NCBI GenBank assembly: GCA_963281255.1
Contig: OY725498.1
Location: 2,046,001-2,110,000, forward strand
Source of the DNA: Aphrocallistes beatrix
Taxonomy: Eukaryota; Porifera; Hexactinellida; Sceptrulophora; Aphrocallistidae
Direction: 5' to 3'
DNA length: 64,000 nt
Position 1 is the stretch's first letter. Each line of letters starts with the position of its first letter. Below the pieces are notes generated by a model that was not told where the DNA came from, ran no database searches, and saw only the letters and a program-made list of their open reading frames with translations. A program made the position numbers and the translations under genes. Below, in pieces: positions 44,628 through 54,829 of the stretch.

Positions 44628-45500
44628 ATGCACGATGAACAGACCATGACCAACACAGATCCAGTGAATTCTGAAGTTGTCAACGTTCAAGAAACGTACA
44701 GCTTTCTCTCTGACGATTCCTACATGCAAGACATAAATCAAGAAAATATTAGGTTTAATCTTTACATGGATTACAACTCTCCTAACTCACCAGCTCAAGA
44801 GCCCACCATTTCACTTGAACATTCTCCTCCGTGCACACCAATTCCCACTAGTTCTTATTACGCTGCTCCTCTCTTGTTGGACGACCAAGATGGGCAAGAT
44901 ATTGAGCTGGAATCACACTCTCCCAGTTTGTTTCCCCATATTCAAAACCTAGAAACAGAGAGTTTTGATGACGGGAATGAACCTAGTTGTTCTGTTTGCC
45001 AACAAAGTTGCAGTAGAGCTCACCGTTGTCCTGGCTGCGACCTTCCTGTCCATACCATTTGTGGTCAACCAGTAGCAGATCTTGAAGGGTTTGGGAGACA
45101 AGAAAAGCAAATACAAAGAATGGAGAAGCAAAAATTAAAGAAGGCAAAGCAACTTGACATCGGTGACAATATACTTGTTCATGTTCCTGAGGTAGATAAA
45201 AGGTCACCGTTTGATCCACCCAATATTTCAGGTATTATGGAACGGAACGAAGAAGGGTACCTAAAGATTGGTACTAGTGAAGGAACACTAGATAGATCTT
45301 ATCTCCCTTCAGAAGTGGAATTTTCTTTTTCACATTTTCTCTCCCTTGAAGACGTTCCTAACGTGATCGTCACACTGCGAAAAGCAGTTTTGGCCTCTTC
45401 TCTCGGCAAAAGCAGACTCTTTTGCCATTGTACCAGCGGGTGTGGATCTAATCGCTGTAGATGTAGGCGATTAGGAAAGATATGTAATTGTCCTGACTAG
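44628..45500 (+). CDS. Cys-rich C-terminal ORF of the Ginger2-type element (290 codons, intact)
   Basis: ATG at 44628, open to the stop at 45498-45500. Acidic, Ser/Pro-rich N-terminal third; a zinc-binding cluster C121-x2-C124 ... C134-x2-C137, H142, C145; a coiled-coil-like basic stretch (QEKQIQRMEKQKLKKAKQ); a beta-rich domain (IGDNILVHVPEVDKRSPFD to EVEFSFSHF); and a final cluster CHCTSGCGSNRCRCRR...CNC (266-288). The same domain order occurs at the C-terminus of KRBA2-like Ginger proteins. It may be the 3' exon of the integrase gene rather than a separate protein: the frame before the ATG has stops, and 43726 carries a possible donor. Being intact while the integrase is broken is notable. 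Confidence 0.65.
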   Translation: MHDEQTMTNTDPVNSEVVNVQETYSFLSDDSYMQDINQENIRFNLYMDYNSPNSPAQEPTISLEHSPPCTPIPTSSYYAAPLLLDDQDGQDIELESHSPSLFPHIQNLETESFDDGNEPSCSVCQQSCSRAHRCPGCDLPVHTICGQPVADLEGFGRQEKQIQRMEKQKLKKAKQLDIGDNILVHVPEVDKRSPFDPPNISGIMERNEEGYLKIGTSEGTLDRSYLPSEVEFSFSHFLSLEDVPNVIVTLRKAVLASSLGKSRLFCHCTSGCGSNRCRCRRLGKICNCPD

Positions 45501-46608
45501 TATACAACTAACCTCTCGTTCTGGCATCAATTACAATTCCATGTTCATCATGAGTCTCGGTTATAAAAAAATATTCATCCACATGCTATTTATAAATAAA
45601 AAAAGGGTTTGAAATGTCAAATAAAAACTATTATATCAAATGGAAGGAAAAAATACTTATTTATCACCTGCTTTCTTTATTGAACTGAAGTATTTATTGA
45701 TTAATTGCTCAGTGTTTCCTAAACAGCCTATATTTCTCATCATGGGTGGGCGTAATTGTGGTAAATGACTCTAGTTCCATATATGGATTCTTATTAATTA
45801 AGAAATCGAAATACATAGGGAGAATGTAGACTAAGAGATTATATTCTAGCATATAATATTATCTTTCAAATATAATATCATTTATAAACACATACTGTTA
45901 TCAATTCTCACAAATTACTTGAACACAGTGAAAAGGTAAAAATTGTTTGGGGAAACAGTAGGGAAAATATTAATCATCTACCATATAATATATATTCAAT
46001 GGATATGTGGACAAGGAGCTAAATTCTGCTAATTAAAATATAAAGTCAACATTCTAATTAAAATAAGTACACTGAAGTTAAAAATAACCCATGATATTCT
46101 ATTAACAGTGGAAACGTATTTGGACTAGTAAAAACGCGTTTCGACTGGAAACGCATTCTGACTGCAACATGTATATATATATATATATATATCTAAATAA
46201 CGAATTGATTGAAGAAACTGCCAGGCCCAGAAAGCTGATTTTTGGCATGTGGGAGTCCTTTGGCTATGGCTCCACTAAGTTCTGAGTTCAGAGCAAAATG
46301 TCGACTCATCATGAAATTATGACGTCATTGTCACATTTTTAAAAGTTAAGCAATACAGTTATTCGAGCATAACTCAGCCATTATAGATAGAAGGCTGAAA
46401 TTTTAATAGAATGTGTATACTAACATGTCTCACATATTATGCAACTATCATCAAAAAATGATGACTCATCACTTTGTTATGACGTCACCATTACTCATCA
46501 ACATTTTAATAATTGATAAAGTTGGTGATTTTTCGTGCGATATCGATTATAACAGTAGGACAGACGTATTTATAGATGTTATCTCCCTTATAATTAATCA
46601 ATGGTAAA

Positions 46609-46687
46609 CCCAGGTGCCCAAAGGGCGCCTCCGGCAGACACAAAGTGTCCGCCAGCCGCGTAGCCCAAGCAAGCGAAGCGCGCTTGT
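46609..46687. repeat. GC-rich hairpin cassette of family X
   Basis: Three adjacent hairpins: GGCGCC-type (GCCCAAAGGGCGCC), GACACAAAGTGTC and CAAGCGAAGCGCGCTTG. It marks the boundary between two oppositely oriented family X copies (42197-46680 and 46688-46953). Confidence 0.6.
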
Positions 46688-46953
46688 ATTCTATTAAACT
46701 TTCAGCCTTATATCGCCTAAAATGGCTGAGTTATAGTCGAAAAACTGAAATTTCTAATAATACAAAAGGTGACAATGACGTCATAATTCCATGATGAGCT
46801 GGCATTTTCGTTTGAGGTCAGAACTTAGTGGAGCCATAGCCAAAAGATCCCTAAAGCCAAAAATCAGCTTTCTGTGCCTGGCAGTTTCTTCAATCAATTC
46901 GTTACAATTATATACACACATATAAACACATTAATCGAGTTTTAATAGTAAGG
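46688..46953 (-). repeat. Helitron-like family X, reverse copy without hairpin end
   Basis: TTCTATTAAACTTTCAGCC, AATGACGTCATAATTCC, GGCAGTTTCTTCAATCAATT, a CA/TA microsatellite and ATTAATCGAGTTTTAATAG then TAAGGA, the 5' terminus in reverse. Confidence 0.55.
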
Positions 46954-46969
46954 ATATTAAACACAATGT

Positions 46970-47325
46970 TAAATAGGTCATTTATGGTAAATAAAAGCAT
47001 TCACAGGCATATATTCGCATTAAATTGATTATTTTAACATATTCGAACCAAATTTGGGGAAAAATATCAAAGTAAGCTGAGAATCAACAAAATCTCTTGA
47101 GGCCGCCTAGTCCTGAATATTTTCAGGTCATTGCGAATAATAATTCACATTGCTACTACTTCAGAGTCAAATCTTTCAGGTTATAATGAATAACAAGCTT
47201 CTAAAATGTATATTAGGAAGTTAGAACAAGTGTCTACGACTTTTAGTTTCCAAGTTAGGTTTTCGAAAAATGCTACGTCATCACATGAAAATATATTTAA
47301 AACTTAACATTCTATTGTAAGGAAA
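46970..47325 (+). repeat. Diverged fragment of the GGATACC TTAA-site element
   Basis: Matches by eye the interior of copy A around 20975-21310: AATAAAAGCATTCACAGGCAT, TATTAGGAAGTTAGA, GTCTACGACTTTTAGTTTCC and GAAAAATGCTACGTCATCAC. Older than copies A and B. Confidence 0.5.
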
Positions 47326-47747
47326 AACAATTTTTTATTCATTGATTCATGTGAGAACCAATCAATTATCAGACTTTTACAATGCGATTCACACGATTCT
47401 ATTTCATCTAAATGATTGAATACAGCTATTTTGAGTCTACAATTTGTTTGTTGAATGCTATTTTATGATCGAATTGATTGATCATAGCCAGGCCCTATGA
47501 GAGGGGTGCCAGCAGAGCCATTTGGCCTGTGCCTTCAGCTCCAAGGGGGCCTCCTCACCCTCCAAGGTCTCACAAAAATAGACAGGGTTTCATGATAATA
47601 ATTAATTATATATTCTATTTTACAATATTTGGATTATGTAGTGTTCTTGTTAACCCATAAAGGTAACTATATTTTCAACATTTAGTGAAAACCCAGTACT
47701 ATTTTATTATATTGAACGGACGTATATGTACTTTATTAGATATTATA

Positions 47748-48299
47748 TGGGGGAATGCGGAATTTGGCCTAAAATCGATTCGGAATTTTCCTAAAACTGA
47801 TGTAGGAAATGACCTAAAATTGAAGTAGGAATTTGACCTAAGGAAATTTCCAAAGTAAGAAAATGACCTAATATCGATATAGGAATAAGACCTAAAACGT
47901 GTGAAGTAGGAATAAGACCTAAAATTGGAGGGAGAGAGAGAGAGAGAGAGAGGAGTGAGCATTTTAGGTTTGAAATAGCGTTCAATTGAGTGTGAGTGGC
48001 ATTTTTATTCGTAAGGGGGGGTACTTTGTGGCATTTAGGTCTTAATCCTACTTAGCAGTTTTAGGTCTTTTTCCTACTTCGAAATTATTTTAGGTCTTAT
48101 TCCTACATCGGATATTTTAGGTCATTTCCTACATCGGATATTTTAGGTCATTTCCTACTTGCCACATTTCTTTGGGTCAAATTCCTATTTCGTTTTTAGG
48201 TCAAATTCCTACTTCGAATTTAGGTCATTTTCTTACTTTCCCAAATTTCCTTAGGTCAAATTCCTACTTCGCAATATTTAGGTCAAATTCCCGCGTCCC
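47748..48299. mobile_element. Foldback of iterated GTAGGAATTTGACCTAAAAT units, 5-bp duplication TTATA
   Basis: Ends TGGGGGAATGCGGAATTTGG and inverse AAATTCCCGCGTCCC are flanked by TTATA (47743-47747 and 48300-48304). The left arm has about six 22-27 bp units reading GTAGGAATNNGACCTAAA; the right arm has about nine inverse units (TTTAGGTCAAATTCCTAC). The centre includes a (GA)n run (47934-47953). No coding capacity. It lies directly next to the hAT C-terminal pseudogene at 48313. Confidence 0.65.
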
Positions 48300-48352
48300 T
48301 TATACGGGTTGCAATCCAAAGGAATTGCTTCAAGAAATACTCCAACTTCGGC

Positions 48353-50976
48353 CAGTGTTCCCTCTAAGGCCGGCCGATATTTTGGTAATTTTGGTGGACG
48401 GTCGATATTTTTTTTTACTTTGACCATGAAAACATGTTTCTTTCACAAATTTGGTTGAGAAAAATGTATTAAGGAAAAATGTTAACAAAAATTAAGGTAT
48501 AAAGGAAACATTGTGTATGTGTGGGAAGTAGTACAACTGAGTATCCCTAGTCGCTGGTCTCTAAGTCTGACTCATTCGATGAATCCTCCGATTCACTTTC
48601 ACGGGGGCGCTTGCGTATTCTTGCCTCCAAAATGGCAGGCATGCCCCTCTCAATCTCCTCTAGCTATCTCTGAGCATCACGCATCTCTTTCTTGGTGATG
48701 AGAAACTCATCATCAGCATCAGATTCCGAGCTAGAAGATGCATCCTGATCCATTGCGTCCTCTATTTCTTCAATTGTTGAATGGTGCTTGAAGTGGTTTC
48801 GCTTTTTCTCAGGGTTGCACACTTTTCTACGACGATCCTTTAATGCCTTCTATTTCTGAACTACCTGCTCGGGACTCGGTACTTCGCCAGCAAGACGCAC
48901 ACACATGACCGCAGATAGATTGTCTCCAGATGGCCTGTTTCTAGTATCCGTACGAATCCTATTCAGCACACTGAAACCACGCTCGGCGACTGTTGACTCA
49001 CTCGTAAAGGTCCCTAGAATCGATATTATGACTCTCAGAGCTCGAAGCTTTCGCTTGGAATCTTCTCCAACTCCCAGTATTTGGAAAACTTCAAAGATAT
49101 TCCAAATATCGTTGGCCCAAGCCTCTCTCTGTAGTCTACGAAAACCATTCCTCAACATCTTTTCAAGCTTCTTCTGATTCCACTTCAACCACACATAGAA
49201 CCTGCGAACGTGGCGACATGTTGTCTTATGGTAGCTTTTACAATATGCTTGGGCCAGAATCTCGCTGTCTGTTCTTTGCTGTCTACTCGTAGCATGCGGA
49301 AGTCGACAATGTACAGAGCCGCAGCTTCAACTTCAGGAACTCTGACTTTCAAATTGTTTACTAGAGCGATGGCGAAGAGAACAGCGGGTGAAGCCTCATC
49401 ATCGTGATCTTCTATGTGTGCCTCTAAGTTACTAATAGCCTGCTGAAAGACTTTAAAGGCTTCCCATGGAGACTGACAACCAGCTTGCAGCACAATAGAC
49501 AGCTTATAGAGGGTTTTGAGACTTGCTCTCACTGACTTGTAGGCTTTCATAAACACCCTGTCATTCAGACACTGCAGGACAAACTGACCCTCATGAGACT
49601 GTTTCACATCAGCGTTTGTAGTTTTTATCCATTATATGATGGCATCCTTGGAATTATACACCGCGTCTATGCAGTGCATACGAGACAACCAGCGAGTTTC
49701 ACACCAAGATGCTGGGAGTACCGCACCAGAGAACGCTTGAATGAGCTTCTTGTACGATGCTCTACGTTCTGAGCTTCTGTTGAAGAAGTTGTAACAGTAC
49801 TTCATCAGTATCTCAATCTTGTCCGCCAATATGCAAACAGACTCATCTACTGATTCAGACTTCCAAATGAAGTTTATGGCTAGATTTAGACGGTGTAGAA
49901 TACAGTGGCACTGGTAGACGAGCGTAGGGACTGGTTCATTATCATCAAAGGTCTCTCCCTCACCACAGTCCAAGAATATGCGCCTGGTTAGGTGAGCGAT
50001 GACACCATTCTTTCTCCCAGTCATTACAGACGCCCCATCACTAGAGAAAGCAGCGCATTGTCCTGGTCTCAACCCGCGCGACTGCAACAACTCCAGAGTC
50101 TTACGAGTGTGGTAGCTGCATCAGAAGACTCGAGTGTAACGAGACCGAGGAAATACTGCTGGCCATTCACTTTGACGAAAACGATATTCTGTTTTTCGAC
50201 AGCCTTGTCAGTCGTCAGACCGTACGGAAACCCAGATATTTCTGCGGATATGTCCTCGCAGATCTTTGCAGAAGCACTTCGTACCCACTCGTATCCGTAG
50301 TTTTTAGAACGCCAACTTTTCGCTACCTCACCACCGTTTCGCTCGATGAGACTACAGAAAGTGTCTAGTTTACGCATTGCTATCTCCTCTTTACAAAGTG
50401 TTGGAGCCGTGTCTGCGATTGCTGCTGATAGAGCTATGTCCTTTTCTTCCTCTTCTATATTGGCCTCCGCTTTCTTAGCTGCACCCTTTGCTAAAACCTC
50501 ATGCATTGTCTGTGTCTTTGGATGGAGGAACTTACTATGCTCTGTGTATCTGGTTGTAGTAGCTCGACCATCGTCCTCGCGCCACTTGAACCAGACAGAA
50601 CTTCTACAACCACGTGCCACACACAACTTGCAACAGAATCTGCCGTCGACGACCTCGAACCAATCAACATACGCACCCTTACGAATATGCTCGGCAGCAG
50701 TAGGCATATGGAATAGGATAAAGAGGAGAGAGGTAAAGAAGGGAAAATAACTAACCAACGAGAAAAGTAGTGTAAAATGTAAACAAATGTAAAAATGTGA
50801 AAAAAGTCGATTCCTTAAACAAGAGCCCCTCCAGACATGCCATTGATCAAATGACGTACATTGGGGCTGAACCTAGTTATACCCCTACATTTGTCGGCCG
50901 ATATAATTTGTTTTTGAAAACGGTGTGGCCGATGACCTGTCGGCCCGAAATTTTTGGATCCTTAGAGGGAACCCTG
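48353..50976 (-). mobile_element. hAT transposon (hAT-2), 2,624 bp, duplication ACTTCGGC/ATTTCGGC
   Basis: Ends CAGTGTTCCCTCTAAGG and inverse CCTTAGAGGGAACCCTG; flanking octamers 48345-48352 and 50977-50984 match at 7 of 8. It carries one degraded transposase on the minus strand (50707-48850). The 5' side contains GGCCGGCCGATATTTTGG and its inverse near 50895-50950, possible subterminal binding sites. Confidence 0.8.
48850..50758 (-). pseudogene. hAT transposase of hAT-2, frameshifted
   Basis: The likely start is ATG 50707 (MPTAAEHIRKGAYVDWFEVV). Order: zinc-finger-like CCKLCVARGC with H/C residues and RYTEHSKFLH; MRKLDTFCSLIERNGG; catalytic-core blocks DKAVEKQNIVFVKV, AAFSSDGASVMTGRKNG, CHCILHRLNLA and ETRWLSRMHC; C-terminal STVAERGFSVLNRIRTD, the dimerisation signature. 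Lesions: a shift near 50100, an in-frame TAA near 49632, and a shift near 49190. About 620 codons if ignoring lesions, full length for a hAT. Decayed only modestly. ZNF862-like by motif memory. Confidence 0.75.
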
Positions 50977-51734
50977 ATTTCGGCTATCTGGAATGTTTCC
51001 AAATACCATAACTGCACTACGTATTTTTGCTAGTTTGCCTGCATCAGTGGCTTCAGGGGAACGCAACTTCAATGTTTTGGAGCAAGTTAAAAATTATCAC
51101 CGTTCAACTATGGGACAGGGGCGTTTAAATGGGCTTGCCATGCTTAATATCAATTATGATATTGCACGAAGATTAGATTTTACCTCATTAATTGATGCAT
51201 TCGCACAGAAAAAGGTTAGAACTAGTCAGGTTTGATGCATGACCCCAAAATTGTAAGAAATTGTTTTATTGCATTTTTCCGTTGTATCATGTCTTTGGAG
51301 TAACATACTAAAAGTTTACTGAAATCTGAATATCCGAAAGTGATTTGGCACGACCCCGTCTTTGACCCGGACTATAAAAATCGCCGGTTTTGAAAACTGG
51401 ATCAACATTTCAAATTATTGTAAATCAGTTTTTAATGTCATATTCGTGCTCAGCATCAAATTTCCGGCAATTTTGATAAATATATTGACTATATTTGAGC
51501 AAAATTTTTTGGGCACTCCCTAGCAACAGCAAGGAATGTCAAAATTCCGATGTCCAAATTTGGTGTAAACCATATCGAGTGACCCCTTGTTTTTCTCGGC
51601 TATGCTTGCTGAGTATGAATTTCTTAATATAAATAGTCTAACCGTTAGTTTTAAAATATTATGGTTTGCGGCTGGTAGTATTCATGTATTTTTAATGGTA
51701 AACATACTCATAAATTTTTGTTTTATCCCTTTAA

Positions 51735-52948
51735 GGTTGGTGTTTCCTTCCAGAACTTACTTTAAAAGTTTTCATTATTTTCTACTAAATTTTTTGTGGA
51801 AACTATTCTCGATGAGTTATCTGCAAAAATACACTTTTCGGGAGCCCAAGAAGTAAGAGAAAAATTTTTTTTTTCCAAATGACCTAATTTATTGAGGACA
51901 TTCAAGGAAACTTCAATGCCTTATGCCTCTTTTACTCAATTATTCTTGCACAAAATGGTTGAATAAAGAAAATAATGTGAATAGAATTTTCAATTTTAAC
52001 CCAAATAATTTTTTCTTTCAAATTTCGTTTATACGAAATTAGTCAAGGAGGCAGATTTTCGTAAAGAAAAATATTTTAACTTTTTTCTAAAGTAGAATAT
52101 CAAAAATCTGTCTCTATCATTTTGTTCTATGTGACGAGATCTTTCTAAAACAGTCGAGTTTTTAACTCTACGACCTTTGTAACTAGAGATTCCTCCTTTG
52201 TAAAATTGATTTTTTAAGTGATAAAAACAGGCTACAAAGCAATTTTCTTCGGAAAGGCTTGATTTCCATTAGTTTTACTGTATTCTGATATTAAATAACA
52301 TCCAAACATCCTAAATCAACAACTTATAGCAGTACTTAACTTCAAAATATGACATATCAAATATTTTCACATCATGACACCTTAAAAAGTGTTAAAATGT
52401 TGTCAGTTATCACTGGGGACCCAAAAATGTCCGATAGTATCCGCCAAAATCCCATATCTATAACTTTATTTGAGTATGCCAGGTCGTTATTTTAATACCG
52501 AATTCGTGCTCAGCACTAAATTTCCAGCAATTTGATATATATATTGACCATATTTGGAAATATTTTTGGTTGCCTTTTCCTAGCAACGGTCAGGAATGTG
52601 AAAAAATTCCTGGCCGTTGCTAGGCACGGTCAAACAAAAATGTTTCCAAATATGGTCAATATATATATCAAATTGCTGGAAATCTAGTTCTCAGCATGAA
52701 TTCAGCATTAAAAAGATGATCTGGCACTGTTAAAAGAAGTTATAGCTGTGGGACATTTCGCATTTAAAATGTGTCGTTTTGAGAACGACACCAGGTGATA
52801 CAAGTGGCTCAAAGTGGCGAAATATTGGGGTTGGAGTTATAAAAATCGGGATTATTGTTTAGAACCCCTATAAGGATCTAAAAATGATAAAAAAGCAATT
52901 TGGGCACATTTTTAATAAAAAACAAGTTTCGCATGGGAAACACCAACC
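51735..52948. mobile_element. TTAA-site element (GGTTGGTG family), 1,214 bp, with visible empty site
   Basis: Ends GGTTGGTGTTTCCTTCCAG and inverse GGGAAACACCAACC; TTAA at 51731-51734 and 52949-52952. The other arm of the surrounding palindrome reads GGAGTTAAAGGG at the same place, with a single TTAA. Inner hairpin CCTAGCAACGGTCAGGAA and inverse is conserved across members. Confidence 0.8.
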
Positions 52949-53041
52949 TTAACTCCTATGTAATATAAGAATGGAAAATTTAGGTGGCATTGATGGATAT
53001 ATACGTAAATGGATTGATATGTTCACATTTCAATTTCATCT

Positions 53042-53272
53042 TCGGTTTCATCATCCGATGCAATTCCTTCTTTCATATTGCCACAGTTGTCATCTTGGCA
53101 TCGTCCGCATGCTTGGGAACAGTTGAGTCTTTGTAGTAGTCTCAGATGTAGCTGCAGAAAACAAAGACTCAACTGTTCCCAAGCATGCGGACGATGCCAA
53201 GATGACAACTGTGGCAATATGAAAGAAGGAATTGCATCGGATGATGAAACCGAAGATGAAATTGAAATGTGA
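53042..53272. repeat. Palindrome centre encoding a Cys-rich tail on both strands
   Basis: Arms about 52953-53130 and 53165-53345 are almost identical inverses. Each codes, on opposite strands, for RLNCSQACGRCQDDNCGNMK and an acidic end DDETEDEIEM before a stop; the plus-strand copy is preceded by LRCSCRKQ. Such a CxC-rich end resembles tails of TE-encoded proteins; I do not assign a family. The upstream part of the gene is absent, so neither copy is likely to be functional. Confidence 0.5.
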
Positions 53273-53983
53273 ACATATCAATCCATTTACGTATATATCC
53301 ATCAATGCCACCTAAATTTTCCATTCTTTTATTACATAGGAGTTAAAGGGCTAAAAAAAAATTTATGAGTATGTTTACCATTAAAAATACATGAATACCA
53401 CCAGCCGCAAACCATAATATTTTAAAACTAACGCTTAGACTATTTGTATTAAGAAATTTTTATAGTCCGGGTCAAAGACGGGGTCAAATCACTTTCGGAT
53501 ATTCCGATTTGGGCAAACTTTTAGTATGTTACTCCTAAGACATGATACAACGGAAAAATGCAATAAAACAATTGCTTCCTATTTTGACCTGACTAAAAAG
53601 GATTTATCAAAAAAAGCTCGTTTGTATTCACATAATTGCATATCTATTATTGTATAATATTTATCTCTTCTCATGTTTTCATTTATTGGAATTGTAGTCT
53701 AAATTCTAGCAGTGGCCCGGGCCTCTCTGATTCTCTCAGAGGTCTGGTCATAGCATACGTATAACACATTTTAATTGTTGTTAACGACATGGACTGAAAT
53801 TGGATTATTCAAGTATAATAATATTTAGTGGTTGTTACTAAAATCCGGGACGGGACGGGACAGCGGCGGGATATTCCGGGTTTTGACTAAAATACGGGAC
53901 ACGTTTTAAATTGCCAGAATGGTCCCACATTGCACTGAATATTATATTTACAGGTACTGCAGATGTGCCGTTTGCCCATGGGT

Positions 53984-54151
53984 CAGGCCCGGCGGAAGCA
54001 ACTTTTTATTGGTCCGGCCAAAGCGAAAGTTGGTCCGGCCAAAGTGGAAGTTGGTCCGGCCAAAAGCAAATTTGCATATGAAAATAAGCCATAATTGCAT
54101 AAAATTGGTCCGGCCAAAGCCGGACCAGCCGGACCAGTTCCGCCGACCCTG
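53984..54151. mobile_element. Short foldback with iterated TTGGTCCGGCCAAAG units, duplication TGGGT
   Basis: Ends CAGGCCCGGCGGAAG and inverse TTCCGCCGACCCTG, flanked by TGGGT (53979-53983 and 54152-54156). Three 21-bp units TTGGTCCGGCCAAAGNNGAAG in the left half, one inverse in the right. It shares style, TGGTCCGG motif and 5-bp duplication length with 12605-12759. Confidence 0.6.
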
Positions 54152-54159
54152 TGGGTATA

Positions 54160-54829
54160 GCTAGGGTCTTGTCAGAGCCCACCGGCTGGCTTGCAGATTT
54201 TTCCTAAAACGCATCATTTTTACAATCTTAAAACCCACGCTTGCCACAGGAATGTGTTGCGTCATTTCCGGTTTAAGCCATTTTCAATGGGGAAGCCATA
54301 CAAGTTTGGGGTTACTACTATAAATAGAAAAATCCCAAATGCTTTCAAGGGATAATTATTAAAATAATTTGAAAATTAATTATTCATTTCAAACTATGTA
54401 ATGCAGATGGATTTCTATTGTTCTGGATTTAACACTCGTTACAAACTGCAAGTGTGAGATTGCAGTTGTGAGATAGCTTGATTTTAATATTTAAATATTC
54501 TTCATTCATACAAACAACCAATATGAATGGGTTTAGACTTGAAACTATTCATAGAGAACTAAATGATATTACACTAGTATGATTGAGATCTATATAAATA
54601 TGATTATGACTCATCATAAAAATCTAAAATATTGAATTTGCATTATTAAGCAATACAATGTTTCTCAAAAAAGTTTCTCAAATGTATAAGGATTTTTAAC
54701 ACTTTAAGAGGTGTTAAAAAGATAATTTGAAAACAAGAAGAGATAGATATTAGATTACTGAGAGGAAAAGTTTATTAGACATCGCAACACCTTTCTAGGT
54801 GAATATTTTCATGATTAGGTGATAGTGGC
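54160..54829. other. Interior of Mutator-like element, mostly unassigned
   Basis: 54235-54345 (AGGAATGTGTTGCGTCATTT, ACTATAAATAGAAAAATCCC) matches 19599-19689, so a short repeat is present with a TATAAATA motif in it. The rest is AT-rich with no feature. Confidence 0.4.

Larger units (their letters stand above)
42255..46169 (+). mobile_element. Ginger2-type DNA transposon, 3,915 bp, duplication TGTA
   Basis: Termini TGTTGCAGTCAGAATGCG and inverse CGCATTCTGACTGCAACA are flanked by TGTA (42251-42254 and 46170-46173). TIRs extend about 130 bp and contain GTCGAAACGCGTTTCGAC repeats. The content is a DDE integrase related to those of retroviruses/gypsy and of the KRBA2 gene (42718-43726, broken), then a Cys-rich second ORF (44628-45500, intact). 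Four-bp duplications and TGT ends are known for Ginger. The region 43727-44627 holds no recognised coding sequence and may be an intron. Confidence 0.75.
42197..46680 (+). mobile_element. Helitron-like family X copy interrupted by a Ginger2-type transposon
   Basis: Begins TCCTTACTATTAAAACTCG, ATTAATGTTTG and a TTTG microsatellite; then the Ginger2-type element 42255-46169; then TAACGAATTGATTGAAGAAA through to the hairpin cassette that ends CAAGCGAAGCGCGCTTG near 46680. The order equals the reverse of 55565-56131. A 5'-TC start and a GC-rich hairpin near the 3' end suggest a Helitron-like element, but a CTRR end is not clear here. Confidence 0.5.
48313..51235 (+). pseudogene. hAT transposase C-terminal fragment (hAT-1) split by another hAT
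   Basis: 48313-48352 encodes NPKELLQEILQL and 50985-51235 continues MFPNTITALRIFASLPASVA, GERNFNVLEQVKNYHR, RLNGLAMLNI to a stop: the hAT dimerisation domain of the ZMYM/DUF4371 kind. The two parts are in phase once one copy of the 8-bp duplication of the inserted hAT is ignored. Upstream domains are missing, cut by the foldback at 48304. Confidence 0.75.
51236..53625. repeat. Large palindrome with TTAA element in its left arm
   Basis: Left arm 51236-51734 plus 52949-53130, right arm 53165-53625. Matching blocks include GTTACTCCTAAGACATGATAC-type, TTTGACCCGGACTATAAAAA, GGTTTGCGGCTGGTAGTATT and CCTATGTAATA with their inverses. The left arm alone carries an extra 51385-51605 block. The right arm keeps the empty TTAA site (GGAGTTAAAGGGC). 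Confidence 0.7.

Noticed and set aside
47748..48299. Regularly spaced short repeats reminiscent of a CRISPR array
   Set aside because: Units are imperfect, spacers are only a few bases, arms are inverted relative to each other, and the setting is a eukaryotic transposon with terminal repeats and a duplication.
50346..50750. Plus-strand 134-codon ORF in hAT-2
   Set aside because: Antisense shadow of the transposase N-terminus.
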